Shown here piece by piece: positions 1-6,227 of a stretch of 12,502 nucleotides of DNA; the first letter of the stretch is position 1; every line of letters begins with the position of its first letter. The stretch is from CAYYGL01 sp964471235 (GTDB lineage Bacteria > Calditrichota > Calditrichia > RBG-13-44-9 > J075). The stretch spans positions 1-12,502 of the forward strand of contig CAYYGL010000144.1 of assembly GCA_964471235.1 (NCBI GenBank). Reading direction: 5' to 3'. The translations under genes and the position numbers were made by a program. A model generated the notes under the pieces. The model was not told where the DNA came from, did no database searches, and was given only the letters and a program-made list of their open reading frames with translations.

Positions 1-30
1 TAATAATTCCAAACACTTGGAGCACCTTCT

Positions 31-777
31 TTATTTTTTTATTGCAGATTTAGGGGGCTTTATAAACCCGTATTTCACCAATACCAGGTCACCATCCCGA
101 ATTAACCCAACCCCCGGTGCATAATATTTGTATTCTTTCACCCCGGGCTCAAGGGGGGTGGTCTCCTCAAATTTGACACAGTTCGAAAACTGACCGGCCG
201 GCACAGCGATAGAATCTGTTGTGCTGATGATTTCCGCCCGGTCCAGAGCAACATCTTTTGCGAACTCCTGGTAAAAACGTGATCCGATTAGCGCCAAGCC
301 CGGCATCATCAACCCATAGCGGGCATCGTTTTCCCCGGAACGCCAACCCCCTTCGTGACCAACAATTTTTCCGTTGCGGTAAATATCCACATCTTCACCA
401 AAGTAAAAAACGCTGTTGGTTGTTCTATCGATGGCATAAAAATTCCGTGAGATTTCCACCACCTCGCCATTTTTTGATTCCCGTTCTTCAACTACCCGGG
501 TTTTCACCCCATCAACCACCTCGGTTTCCTCAAGCACCGATACCACCAATCGCACCTCATTGTCCCCTTCTTTGCCTTCCAGAACCAGGTTGTAACCGGG
601 TTGTAGTATAAAATAGGGATTAGTGCCAGTGCTGAGAAACGTTTGTTCGGAGAGTATAAATGTGTCGGTCCAGCCTTTCTCGAGGGATTTGTCGGCAGGT
701 TGACCCTTCCGGGCAAGGGCTATGGAGATTGACCCGACCATGAACGTTAAGAGTAAAATGTTTAGCGAAGTTTTCAT
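31..777 (-). CDS. Exported protein of unknown function, about 248 aa
   Basis: The protein begins with MKTSLNILLLTFMVGSISIA and an ALARKG region, a good Sec signal peptide with probable cleavage near residues 21-23; the rest is soluble, so it probably acts in the periplasm or outside the cell. No transmembrane segment, lipobox or catalytic motif is visible. The mature part is rich in beta-strand-like stretches. Its C-terminal half, with VPAGQFSNCVKFEETTPLEPG followed by KYYAPGVGLIRDGDLVLVKYG-like sequence, resembles conserved hypothetical secreted proteins I have seen without assigned function. I chose the ATG at 777 because AAAGG (785-789) sits 7 bases upstream and because it puts the signal peptide at the N-terminus; an in-frame ATG at 828 would add 17 polar residues before it. 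The NusG domain II gene lies 76 bases upstream on the same strand, so the two may be co-transcribed. Real gene: confident. Function: unknown. Confidence 0.85.
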   Translation of the reverse strand: MKTSLNILLLTFMVGSISIALARKGQPADKSLEKGWTDTFILSEQTFLSTGTNPYFILQPGYNLVLEGKEGDNEVRLVVSVLEETEVVDGVKTRVVEERESKNGEVVEISRNFYAIDRTTNSVFYFGEDVDIYRNGKIVGHEGGWRSGENDARYGLMMPGLALIGSRFYQEFAKDVALDRAEIISTTDSIAVPAGQFSNCVKFEETTPLEPGVKEYKYYAPGVGLIRDGDLVLVKYGFIKPPKSAIKK

Positions 778-853
778 GTCTTTACCTTTCCGTTTGTTAT
801 GGTTCGTTTTGAAAGTCAATGTTATCATTTCCGTTTATTCCGTTCGAATCCGG

Positions 854-1192
854 TTAATAGCCTGAACTGTCTATACCGGTTGCTGATTTACCGGTGATGA
901 AAACTGCCACCTGGGTTGGAAGGCAGATTAAGTTTTCCCCGGGGTGCGATATCAGTCCCATTTCCATACAAGTTTTATGCTTGCATGAGGTATTCACTAT
1001 TCTTGCCGATCTATTCTGAACTTTCACAGTAACTTCACCCCGGGCGCCTTTAATTCGATAGATATTTATATTTCGGTTAAGCGGTAGTTTATCTATCAAC
1101 CGATTTCCCTGCAAAACACTTAGATGGCGTGATGCTCCCATCGGCAGGAGGGGGTGGATAAAGTTCAAAAACAACCGCTGAACCCCAAACAA
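854..1192 (-). CDS. NusG domain II family protein (C-terminal domain, N-terminus disrupted)
   Basis: Residues about 25-100 match the stand-alone NusG domain II family (NusG_II, formerly DUF1312). There is a beta-rich start with polar strands (LPLNRNINIYRIKG), then NTSCKHKTCMEMGLI, then the G-x-x-I-C-L-P block (GENLICLPTQVAVFI), with cysteines at residues 70, 75 and 90 of this reading. Family members normally start with one transmembrane helix and expose this domain outside the membrane; their role is not established. Here the frame begins only at TTG 1192 (or ATG 1141, which has no ribosome site) and has an in-frame TAG at 1196-1198 upstream, so the anchor is missing from this frame. A plausible anchor lies in another frame directly upstream (see the 1139-1286 entry). 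The gene precedes the exported protein by 76 bases on the same strand. Domain call is fairly sure; whether the gene is expressed is not. Confidence 0.6.
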   Translation of the reverse strand: MFGVQRLFLNFIHPLLPMGASRHLSVLQGNRLIDKLPLNRNINIYRIKGARGEVTVKVQNRSARIVNTSCKHKTCMEMGLISHPGENLICLPTQVAVFITGKSATGIDSSGY

Positions 1193-1286
1193 GTTCTAAT
1201 GAAAAAAAATGGCTTGCCGTTGCCGTACGGGAAATTGCAGCCCGAAACGGTTCATAAGATGATAAAGAATGCCGTTTTAATCCCAT
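1139..1286 (-). pseudogene. Probable frameshifted N-terminal part of the NusG domain II protein
   Basis: From ATG 1286 the minus strand reads an open frame whose residues about 27-45 (HFFSLELVWGSAVVFELYPP) resemble the membrane anchor and proline-rich linker expected before a NusG domain II. Around the GGG of CCGATGGGAGC (about 1137-1141) switching by one base leads directly into GASRHLSVLQGNR of the downstream domain. One extra G in that run would explain the break. If corrected, the joined protein would be about 145 residues, close to the family's usual size. No convincing ribosome site precedes ATG 1286. A different ATG at 1296 has AAGGA (1306-1310) 9 bases upstream but its frame stops after 14 codons. 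This is inference from reading frames; a sequencing error is an alternative. Confidence 0.4.
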
Positions 1287-1361
1287 TCAATGCCATCGGT
1301 TGGTTTCCTTGCTATTGGTGCTCTCCCCCTTATCAGGGATTTCTTTTGCTGGCTCTCATGA

Positions 1362-1377
1362 TGTTTCATGTCGAACA
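1362..1377 (-). promoter_or_regulatory. parS-like 16-mer (possible ParB site)
   Basis: The minus strand reads TGTTCGACATGAAACA, which differs from the bacterial parS consensus TGTTNCACGTGAAACA at two positions (6 and 9). It lies in a longer imperfect palindrome, TTTCATGT (1364-1371), CGA, ACATGAAA (1375-1382). It is intergenic, between divergent genes. There are no parA, parB or gid genes in the window, and the changes break the central CACGTG core, so it could equally be an operator for a local regulator or chance. Confidence 0.25.
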
Positions 1378-1536
1378 TGAAAAACACTTTTATCATTCGG
1401 GGAAAAATGTAAGGCAGACACCTGAAATGTAGCTGAAATACGACCAGCGGGTAGAATTTTTCCCTTATCTTTTCCGAATTGAGTATGCTGACCCCCCCGT
1501 CGATAAAGTAGAATTCGTTTGATGATAAAACATTCC

Positions 1537-1545
1537 GAGGAGGAG
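1537..1545 (+). promoter_or_regulatory. Strong Shine-Dalgarno site upstream of the flippase
   Basis: GAGGAGGAG is an excellent SD but sits 19 bases before the TTG at 1565, the first usual start codon in the flippase frame. The ATG candidates at 1598 and 1613 are further away. The TTG at 1557 has better spacing but its frame stops at the fourth codon. The true start is therefore unresolved; an unusual start (ATT at 1547 is in frame but too close) or a small upstream indel are possible. Confidence 0.5.
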
Positions 1546-1564
1546 AATTAAATCACTTGTCCGG

Positions 1565-3067
1565 TTGAGCCGATATTTTTACTTTAGCGACCCTGAAATG
1601 CAGAAACATGAGATGACATCTTCTGAATTACCCCGGAAAGCGGGAATCATCGTTCTCAGCCGCACCATTACTGTTATTGTGCAAATGACGTCAATGGTAG
1701 TACTAACCCGCATTCTGACCAAGGAAGACTTCGGACTGCTGACCTTTCTGCTGATGCTTTACACCTCGGTCATAACGGTAGCCCACCTGGGACTGCCGGA
1801 GAGCATATTCTATTTTTTTGAAAAAGTCGCCCCGGATGCCCGCAAGAATTTTGCGCTACTGACCGGCAGGACGCTCTTTCGCCTATCGCTGGGGGCGTCG
1901 CTGTTCTTGCTGGCTTTCAATTTTATTGCCCCCTACTGGGGATTTGAAACCCGCGGTCTGGTGCTGCCGTTGATTCTCCTGGTGCTGCTGGAACTGCCCA
2001 CTCTCCCCATGCCGAATATTCTGATTGCCATTGACCGAGCCAAACAGGCCGCCTGGCTGAATGTCATTTCCAGCATCATCCAGTTTGCAGTGCTGACGGT
2101 GCCGGCGATTCTCAATCAGCCGTTGAGAATAATCGTGTTTGCCCTGTTGGGCTATGGGGTCCTCCGCTTTTACCTGTCCGCCTTTTTGTTTTTGAAAAAT
2201 TTTCCCGGCAGGGGTGAAGCACTCCCCCGGGGGATGGTCGGCGAGCAACTTCGTTACTCAATCCCGGTGGGCATCGCCCAAATCATTTGGGGCATAAACC
2301 GCCAGATTGATAAGTACATCGTGGCGGCTTTCCTCCCGGTGACGGTCTATGCGGTGTATGTGGTCGGTTCCTGGGAGATTCCGATCATTCCCACCATCGC
2401 TTACTCGGTCGCCTCGGTGATGATGCCCAGCCTGGTAAATCATTTTTTGAACCGGGAAAAGCCGGAGATGCTGGCGCTCTGGCGGCAGGCGATTCGGAAA
2501 GTCTCCATCCTGGTGCTGCCGCTGACCGTGATGCTGCTACTGGTTGCCGAGGAATTCATTGCGGTGCTGTTTTCTAAGTCCTATATTGACGCTGCCCTGC
2601 CCTTCCGTATTTACACGCTGATTCTGCTCCACCGGGTGGCTGCCTACACCTCGCTGCTCAAAGCCATCGACGAGACCCGCACCATCACCATCTCGGCGGT
2701 GTTGCTGCTGGGAAGCAATATCGTCCTGAGCATTCCTCTGGTGATGGTGATGGGTATCGCCGGGCCGCCAACGGCTACCCTGCTGGCAAATTTAATCAGT
2801 TGGATTTACATCCTCACCCGGATCAGGAAATCATTAAGTATCGAATTCCGGGAAGTTTTTCCATTCGGATTCTACGGCAAGACACTGGCGGTGGCTGTGC
2901 TCTCAGCGGTACCGGTGTATTTGCTCGGCAACGCCATCGAGACGCCGCTGCTGATCGCATTGGTTTGGAAGTCGTTGGCTTATCTGGGCCTGTACGCACT
3001 AACGGCAACCCTCCTGGGGATCGTCAAAAAAGAAGATTGGCGATTTATCATCAAATTTTCACGGTAG
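1565..3067 (+). CDS. Lipid-linked oligosaccharide flippase, Wzx-like (MOP superfamily)
   Basis: A 500-residue, highly hydrophobic protein with about 12-14 predicted membrane helices, the usual size for Wzx/RfbX polysaccharide exporters of the MOP superfamily. The N-terminal helix pair with LTRILTKEDFGLLTF (about residues 47-61) is the characteristic first block of the Polysacc_synt family. Further family-like features are SIPVGIAQIIWGINRQIDKYIV in the middle (a charged motif at the start of helix 7) and the GIAGPPTATLLANLISWIY block near residue 400. Such proteins flip undecaprenyl-diphosphate-linked sugar units to the outer face of the inner membrane. The two glycosyltransferases that converge on it fit this role. 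Start taken at TTG 1565; ATG 1598 or 1613 would still keep the first helix. Stop TAG at 3065-3067. No strong terminator is visible before the convergent neighbour. Confidence 0.85.
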   Translation: MSRYFYFSDPEMQKHEMTSSELPRKAGIIVLSRTITVIVQMTSMVVLTRILTKEDFGLLTFLLMLYTSVITVAHLGLPESIFYFFEKVAPDARKNFALLTGRTLFRLSLGASLFLLAFNFIAPYWGFETRGLVLPLILLVLLELPTLPMPNILIAIDRAKQAAWLNVISSIIQFAVLTVPAILNQPLRIIVFALLGYGVLRFYLSAFLFLKNFPGRGEALPRGMVGEQLRYSIPVGIAQIIWGINRQIDKYIVAAFLPVTVYAVYVVGSWEIPIIPTIAYSVASVMMPSLVNHFLNREKPEMLALWRQAIRKVSILVLPLTVMLLLVAEEFIAVLFSKSYIDAALPFRIYTLILLHRVAAYTSLLKAIDETRTITISAVLLLGSNIVLSIPLVMVMGIAGPPTATLLANLISWIYILTRIRKSLSIEFREVFPFGFYGKTLAVAVLSAVPVYLLGNAIETPLLIALVWKSLAYLGLYALTATLLGIVKKEDWRFIIKFSR

Positions 3068-3188
3068 ATCATTCCTCTCAAAAAGTTTTCGTTTACAAAA
3101 TGAATGATGAACACAGACCGTACGGATTGAACAGCGTTACAGAGTTCAATAATCCTTTGCTTTCGTGGTAATCCGCCCCACCGGGTCA

Positions 3189-4250
3189 TCACACTCGCGT
3201 TTGTGAGAGTCTGCGAGCCAGACCGGCAGTCAAATTTTCCCAGCGGTAGGTTTCCCGAAACCATTCAAAATCCCTTTCATCCACATTTGCCAGCCAGCGC
3301 GGCAAATCCTCCAACAGCGACATGTGCTCGTGCGGGGCATCCGGCTGCCAGGATTTGAAAAATGTTCTGTCGCTAAAATCGCGCAGGTGAAAACGGGGCG
3401 GCGCAATCACCGGCAGTCCAAAAGTCAGGGCAAGCATTACCGAGCCGCTGGTGAAGAAAGTGCGGCCGGGAAAAATGAAGGCATCTGCGGCGGAAAAGAG
3501 CACGGCGACTTCACGATTTTTCACCTCCCCAAGCCTCAGGATCAAGCGGGAATCTTGCCGTTGCGCATTCTCCAGGTAACGCCGCATCTCCTCGCCGGCA
3601 GGCTTTCCGGCCACCAGCACCCGCAAATCATCATCACCACATTGGCGCAGGGCTTCGATTACATCTTCCAGACCCTTGTAGCGCTTGACATTGCCAAAAT
3701 TCAACAGGATCCGGCAATCTTTCGGGATACCAAGCCTGTCCCTTGCAATCGCCCGATCGAGCCGTTGCCCGTAATATTCGCCATAGTGCCCGTGAGGCAT
3801 GACCACCAGCCGCCCGGCATCCAGTTGGTAGTCGCGGATCAGGAGATCCGCTGCCTCTTGCGCATGCACGTGGAAAAGATCGCATAGCTCAAACAATCGG
3901 CGGTTGGCTGCCTTGTAAAACTCCACATCCGACGCGTCATGCGGGAAGAGGTTGTGCACGGTGTGGAGAATCCGGGTGCCCTTACGACGCAGGCGTTGCA
4001 GAGTCTGAATCATGCGATTCAGTTTTTGCTCTTGAATTCGCAGGTCGGCATCCTGGTAGATACGTTCCAGCCAGTTGAGGTGCAGCCAGTCTGCGGCGGG
4101 GAGAGCGGGCAGCATCGCAAAGGAGGGCGGGGGTCGACGGATGCGGATGCCGTGTGATGCCAGCGCCCCGTACAAGAGCGTCTGATAAGGATTTTGCCGT
4201 CTCCTGGGATTCGGCCAGGGGACCAGAGATATTGTTTCAGGGCTTGGCAT
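3189..4250 (-). CDS. GT4-like glycosyltransferase (GT-B fold), mannosyltransferase-type
   Basis: A 353-residue cytoplasmic protein with no signal or membrane helix. It shows the GT-B glycosyltransferase pattern: an N-terminal acceptor half with ADWLHLNWLERIY (residues 53-65) and HTVHNLFPHD (96-105), then a nucleotide-sugar half with FGNVKRYKGLEDVIEAL (185-201), VAGKP (213-217), a LGEV turn and SGSVMLALTFGLPVIAPP (268-285). The H-x-N/H-W motif and FGNVK-x-YKG are typical of a GT4 subgroup that includes exopolysaccharide mannosyltransferases, but donor and acceptor cannot be read from sequence. The second glutamate of the usual E-x7-E motif is Leu273 here. Start ATG 4250 has only a weak GAG upstream. 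It lies 242 bases downstream of the second GT4 gene on the same strand; repeats fill that gap, so co-transcription is uncertain. It converges with the flippase. Confidence 0.85.
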   Translation of the reverse strand: MPSPETISLVPWPNPRRRQNPYQTLLYGALASHGIRIRRPPPSFAMLPALPAADWLHLNWLERIYQDADLRIQEQKLNRMIQTLQRLRRKGTRILHTVHNLFPHDASDVEFYKAANRRLFELCDLFHVHAQEAADLLIRDYQLDAGRLVVMPHGHYGEYYGQRLDRAIARDRLGIPKDCRILLNFGNVKRYKGLEDVIEALRQCGDDDLRVLVAGKPAGEEMRRYLENAQRQDSRLILRLGEVKNREVAVLFSAADAFIFPGRTFFTSGSVMLALTFGLPVIAPPRFHLRDFSDRTFFKSWQPDAPHEHMSLLEDLPRWLANVDERDFEWFRETYRWENLTAGLARRLSQTRV

Positions 4251-4304
4251 TTGTACTCAGTTGTTTTGGATTTGATGAGACTATTGGTGTTCGCTAACAA
4301 AGAT

Positions 4305-4380
4305 TGTCATGCTGAACCGGATTCAGCTTCCCGCCCAATTCTCCAACGCGGAGATTCCGGCTGAAAGATTGCCGGAATGA
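4305..4380. repeat. REP-like palindromic repeat cluster
   Basis: Two short palindromes lie between the glycosyltransferase genes: GCTGAA (4311-4316) with TTCAGC (4322-4327), and ATTCCGGC (4354-4361) with GCCGGAAT (4371-4378), an 8-bp perfect stem. The second belongs to the same module as one at 9508-9547: both carry GGAGATTCCGG on the left and CCGGAATGA on the right. Short dispersed palindromes of the form GTCATTCCGG...CCGGAATGAC are common in many bacterial genomes. Could act as RNA hairpins or transcription stoppers; no T-tract follows in either direction. Confidence 0.5.
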
Positions 4381-4401
4381 AAATACATGGCCTCCCTGCC
4401 C

Positions 4402-4455
4402 TTTTTTAATCTTTAATCTTTAATCTTTTAATCTTTAATCTTTGTTCGTTAATCT
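4402..4455. repeat. TTTAATC heptamer tandem repeat
   Basis: Five copies of TTTAATC lie at 4405-4411, 4412-4418, 4419-4425, 4427-4433 and 4434-4440, with one extra T between copies three and four, and a diverged GTTAATC at 4448-4454. The array is 38 bases past the stop of the GT4 gene ending at 4493 and about 155 bases before the start of the next GT4 gene (4250), both leftward. It is non-coding, too short-period for CRISPR, and a plausible slipped-strand hotspot. Confidence 0.8.
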
Positions 4456-4492
4456 TGTTTCTTCAATATTTTCTCTACGAAATTCAAGGCTC

Positions 4493-5674
4493 CTATTTTC
4501 CCATCGCCTCCATCCGGTGGTTGATAAAAGCAAGAATCTTCTCCGCCCGGCGTGCCCAGGTGAAGTTCTGCGAAGTTTCCCTGGCATTCTTAGCCAATCG
4601 ATCTGCCCAGGCCCGGTCGCTAAAAAGCTTCTTCACTGCCGCCGCAGCCTCTTCGATGTTGTCCGGTTCAACCAGTGCTGCGTTCTCATCGTTCAATACA
4701 TCGAGTATATCCGGCAAAGATGGCGCCAGGATGGGCCGTTCCGCTGAGAGATAAAGAAACAGCTTCAGTGGCAAAACCGTTTTACCATATTTGGTGAGCG
4801 GCTTTTCGGTAGGCGGAATCAGCAGCACGTCGGAGGCTTTCAAATATCTTACCAATTTATCTGCTTTAACCCAGGGGACATATTCCACGTTATTCAGTCC
4901 CCGCCCCCGGGCCGCCTCTCGAATCCACTCCTCCGGCTCTTGCTGGGATTTACCAATCAGATAATACGTGACCTCCGGAGTTCTTTCCGCCAGATCAAGC
5001 AACGTATCAACTCCCTTTTCCTTATCTAACCGGCCGGCATAGGATGCCATCTTAATCATTCGGGATAATTTGAGCTGATCTCGGGCCTCGTGTTTACGAA
5101 TGCCTCCGTTATAATGGCTGGGGTTAAATCCATTGTGAATCGTAATAATTTTCTCCCGGTCGATTCCCAATTTCTCCAGGCTCTGCCTGGAAAGCTCCGA
5201 GTGGGTAATCACTCCCAGAAATCTGGGATGACGGGCGCATTTTGCCAGGAACTTCCCGAAGAACGTGTTGTGCGCCGAATAATTTCGGTATGTCTCAAAA
5301 AGTATATTGATTCCCAAAAACAGTGCGATTAGTGCCGGTAGGGGATGCCGGGTATAAACAATATCCTGCCCGTTAAACTTTGCCCAGAAAGGAGCAATCA
5401 GACAATGCGAATATTTTTCCACCCTCAACCGGGTCAGGGGAAGGCTTAGCAGTTCTTTAAGCTGGAACGAATTTTCTACCCCGTAAAAATCGGCAATACG
5501 CTGCTGACGCACTTCTTTTCTTATCCCCAGGGTACGCCAGCGACGAGGGATGACCAGGGTAATCTTTACCCCGGCATTAGCTAATGCCGCCACATTATTG
5601 ATGACTTGCTCGGAGTCCGCTTTCTCAATCGGATACTGTTGGTCGGAAATATAGGTAATCTCAGCTTTTATCAT
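4493..5674 (-). CDS. GT4-family glycosyltransferase
   Basis: A 393-residue soluble GT-B glycosyltransferase. The N-terminal half has the YISDQQYPIEKADSEQV-type opening with LANAGVKITLVIP (residues 31-43), the early Rossmann strand and helix of family GT4. The donor half shows THSE (157-160), HNGFN (180-184), YAGRLDKEKGVDTLL (212-226), the GLNNVEYVPWV block, then PLKLFLYLSAERPILAPSLP (302-321) and ALVEPDNIEEAAAAVKKLF. The position that is usually Glu in PLKLFEY is Leu307. Sugar specificity is unknown; it likely adds a sugar to a lipid-linked intermediate at the cytoplasmic face, handing on to the flippase. ATG 5674 has no SD; a TATAAT hexamer lies only 17 bases upstream (5692-5697), which would give a very short leader if used. 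C-terminus is complete. Confidence 0.88.
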   Translation of the reverse strand: MIKAEITYISDQQYPIEKADSEQVINNVAALANAGVKITLVIPRRWRTLGIRKEVRQQRIADFYGVENSFQLKELLSLPLTRLRVEKYSHCLIAPFWAKFNGQDIVYTRHPLPALIALFLGINILFETYRNYSAHNTFFGKFLAKCARHPRFLGVITHSELSRQSLEKLGIDREKIITIHNGFNPSHYNGGIRKHEARDQLKLSRMIKMASYAGRLDKEKGVDTLLDLAERTPEVTYYLIGKSQQEPEEWIREAARGRGLNNVEYVPWVKADKLVRYLKASDVLLIPPTEKPLTKYGKTVLPLKLFLYLSAERPILAPSLPDILDVLNDENAALVEPDNIEEAAAAVKKLFSDRAWADRLAKNARETSQNFTWARRAEKILAFINHRMEAMGK

Positions 5675-5691
5675 ATAAAAAAAAGTTTCCC

Positions 5692-5697
5692 ATTATA
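5692..5697 (-). promoter_or_regulatory. Possible -10 element of the glycosyltransferase gene
   Basis: The minus strand reads TATAAT here, 17 bases before ATG 5674. There is no matching -35 at 16-18 bases: TTGAAA at 5720-5725 is 22 bases away. Transcription from this site would leave a leader of about 10 bases, consistent with the lack of an SD. Weak. Confidence 0.25.
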
Positions 5698-5790
5698 GGA
5701 TGTGCTGGAAATGGTCTCTTTTCAATTCTGCCTACAATCGATTTTGGTATCAGCTCTTCATTACAGTTTATGTGTTCCCGGGGATCAGGC

Positions 5791-5809
5791 GAATGAACCG
5801 TGTTCATTC
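5791..5809. promoter_or_regulatory. Perfect palindrome, possible operator
   Basis: GAATGAAC, three bases CGT, then GTTCATTC. It is about 117 bases upstream of the glycosyltransferase start and outside the MITE. It resembles a dimeric regulator site; the GAAC...GTTC halves recall Gram-positive LexA boxes but the spacer is three, not four. No T-tract follows, so a terminator is unlikely. Confidence 0.3.
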
Positions 5810-5881
5810 ACCACAAACCCCACAGGTAAACCAGAGAAAATAACCAATCTTTTCTAAAATTCAAGGGAATTTAAATTTGTT

Positions 5882-6075
5882 GTAACTACTCAGGTAGTAG
5901 CTATTTAGGACGTAGATAAAAGAAATAAAAGAAAGAGTTCCGGTAGAAATCTGTTTTTGTCATCAAAACTTTTTCTTTACCGCAATGTTCGCAGCAGATA
6001 CACGACGGCTGCAACGTGAAAGAGATAAATAGCGGCTCGTTGCGAACGTTGCGGTATAACAACCTGAGTAGTTAC
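5882..6075. mobile_element. IS66-type MITE, 194 bp
   Basis: The element begins GTAACTACTCAGGT (5882-5895) and ends with its exact inverse ACCTGAGTAGTTAC (6062-6075). It is flanked by a perfect direct repeat AATTTGTT (5874-5881 and 6076-6083). An 8-bp target duplication and ends starting GTAA are hallmarks of the IS66 family. Inside is a second inverted pair, TACCGCAATGTTCGCA (5978-5993) and TGCGAACGTTGCGGTA (6041-6056), with one mismatch in 16, so the RNA or single strand could fold into a long hairpin. It has no transposase and no open frame, so it must have been mobilised in trans. Intact duplications suggest a fairly recent insertion. Identification of structure is direct; family assignment is inferred. 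Confidence 0.8.
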
Positions 6076-6227
6076 AATTTGTTGTCCGAATGGTAGCTGA
6101 AATTAACGATCACATCTATAATTTTATTATACGAAACACAATTTTGATGCAGAGTGGGCACAGGATAGACATGGGTAAAGATGGAAAGAATCGTTGAAAT
6201 GTTGTACTCATTTCATCTTCTCATGTT

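Larger units (their letters stand above)
1287..1564. other. Divergent intergenic region with no clear gene
   Basis: This stretch separates the leftward NusG domain II gene from the rightward flippase and should hold both promoters. I see no convincing -35/-10 pair; TAGAAT at 1509-1514 is a possible -10 for the flippase but lacks a good -35 at the right distance. The notable content is a near-palindrome at 1362-1382 that resembles a ParB-binding parS site (own entry) and a strong SD for the flippase at 1537-1545. A plus-strand open frame runs through 1154-1432 but has no ribosome site or family signature and is not annotated. Confidence 0.5.
5675..6227. other. 553-base intergenic region containing a MITE
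   Basis: No coding frame is supportable. From left to right it has the possible -10 of the glycosyltransferase gene, a perfect 8-bp palindrome GAATGAAC/GTTCATTC (5791-5798 and 5802-5809), the IS66-type MITE (5874-6083 with duplications), and an AT-rich stretch. A 7-bp stem TGAAATG/CATTTCA (6195-6201, 6209-6215) lies just past the end of the RND gene but has no T-tract, so I do not call it a terminator. Confidence 0.6.

Noticed and set aside
838..856. GTTCGAATC, like a tRNA T-loop
   Set aside because: Flanking bases do not form the 5-bp T stem and no acceptor, D or anticodon arms can be built on either strand.
1154..1432. Plus-strand frame of 92 codons between the NusG domain gene and the flippase
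   Set aside because: It overlaps the NusG domain gene antisense, has no ribosome site and shows no domain signature.
1479..1514. Promoter TTGAGT ... TAGAAT before the flippase
   Set aside because: Spacer is 24 bases, far from 17; no better pairing found.
3068..3188. Bidirectional terminator between the convergent flippase and glycosyltransferase genes
   Set aside because: Expected by context, but I found no stem with a T-tract on either strand.
4402..4455. CRISPR-like array
   Set aside because: Repeat unit is 7 bp with no spacers; no cas genes.
6195..6215. Stem TGAAATG/CATTTCA just after the RND gene, as terminator
   Set aside because: Only AT-rich 7-bp stem and no T-tract in the direction of transcription.
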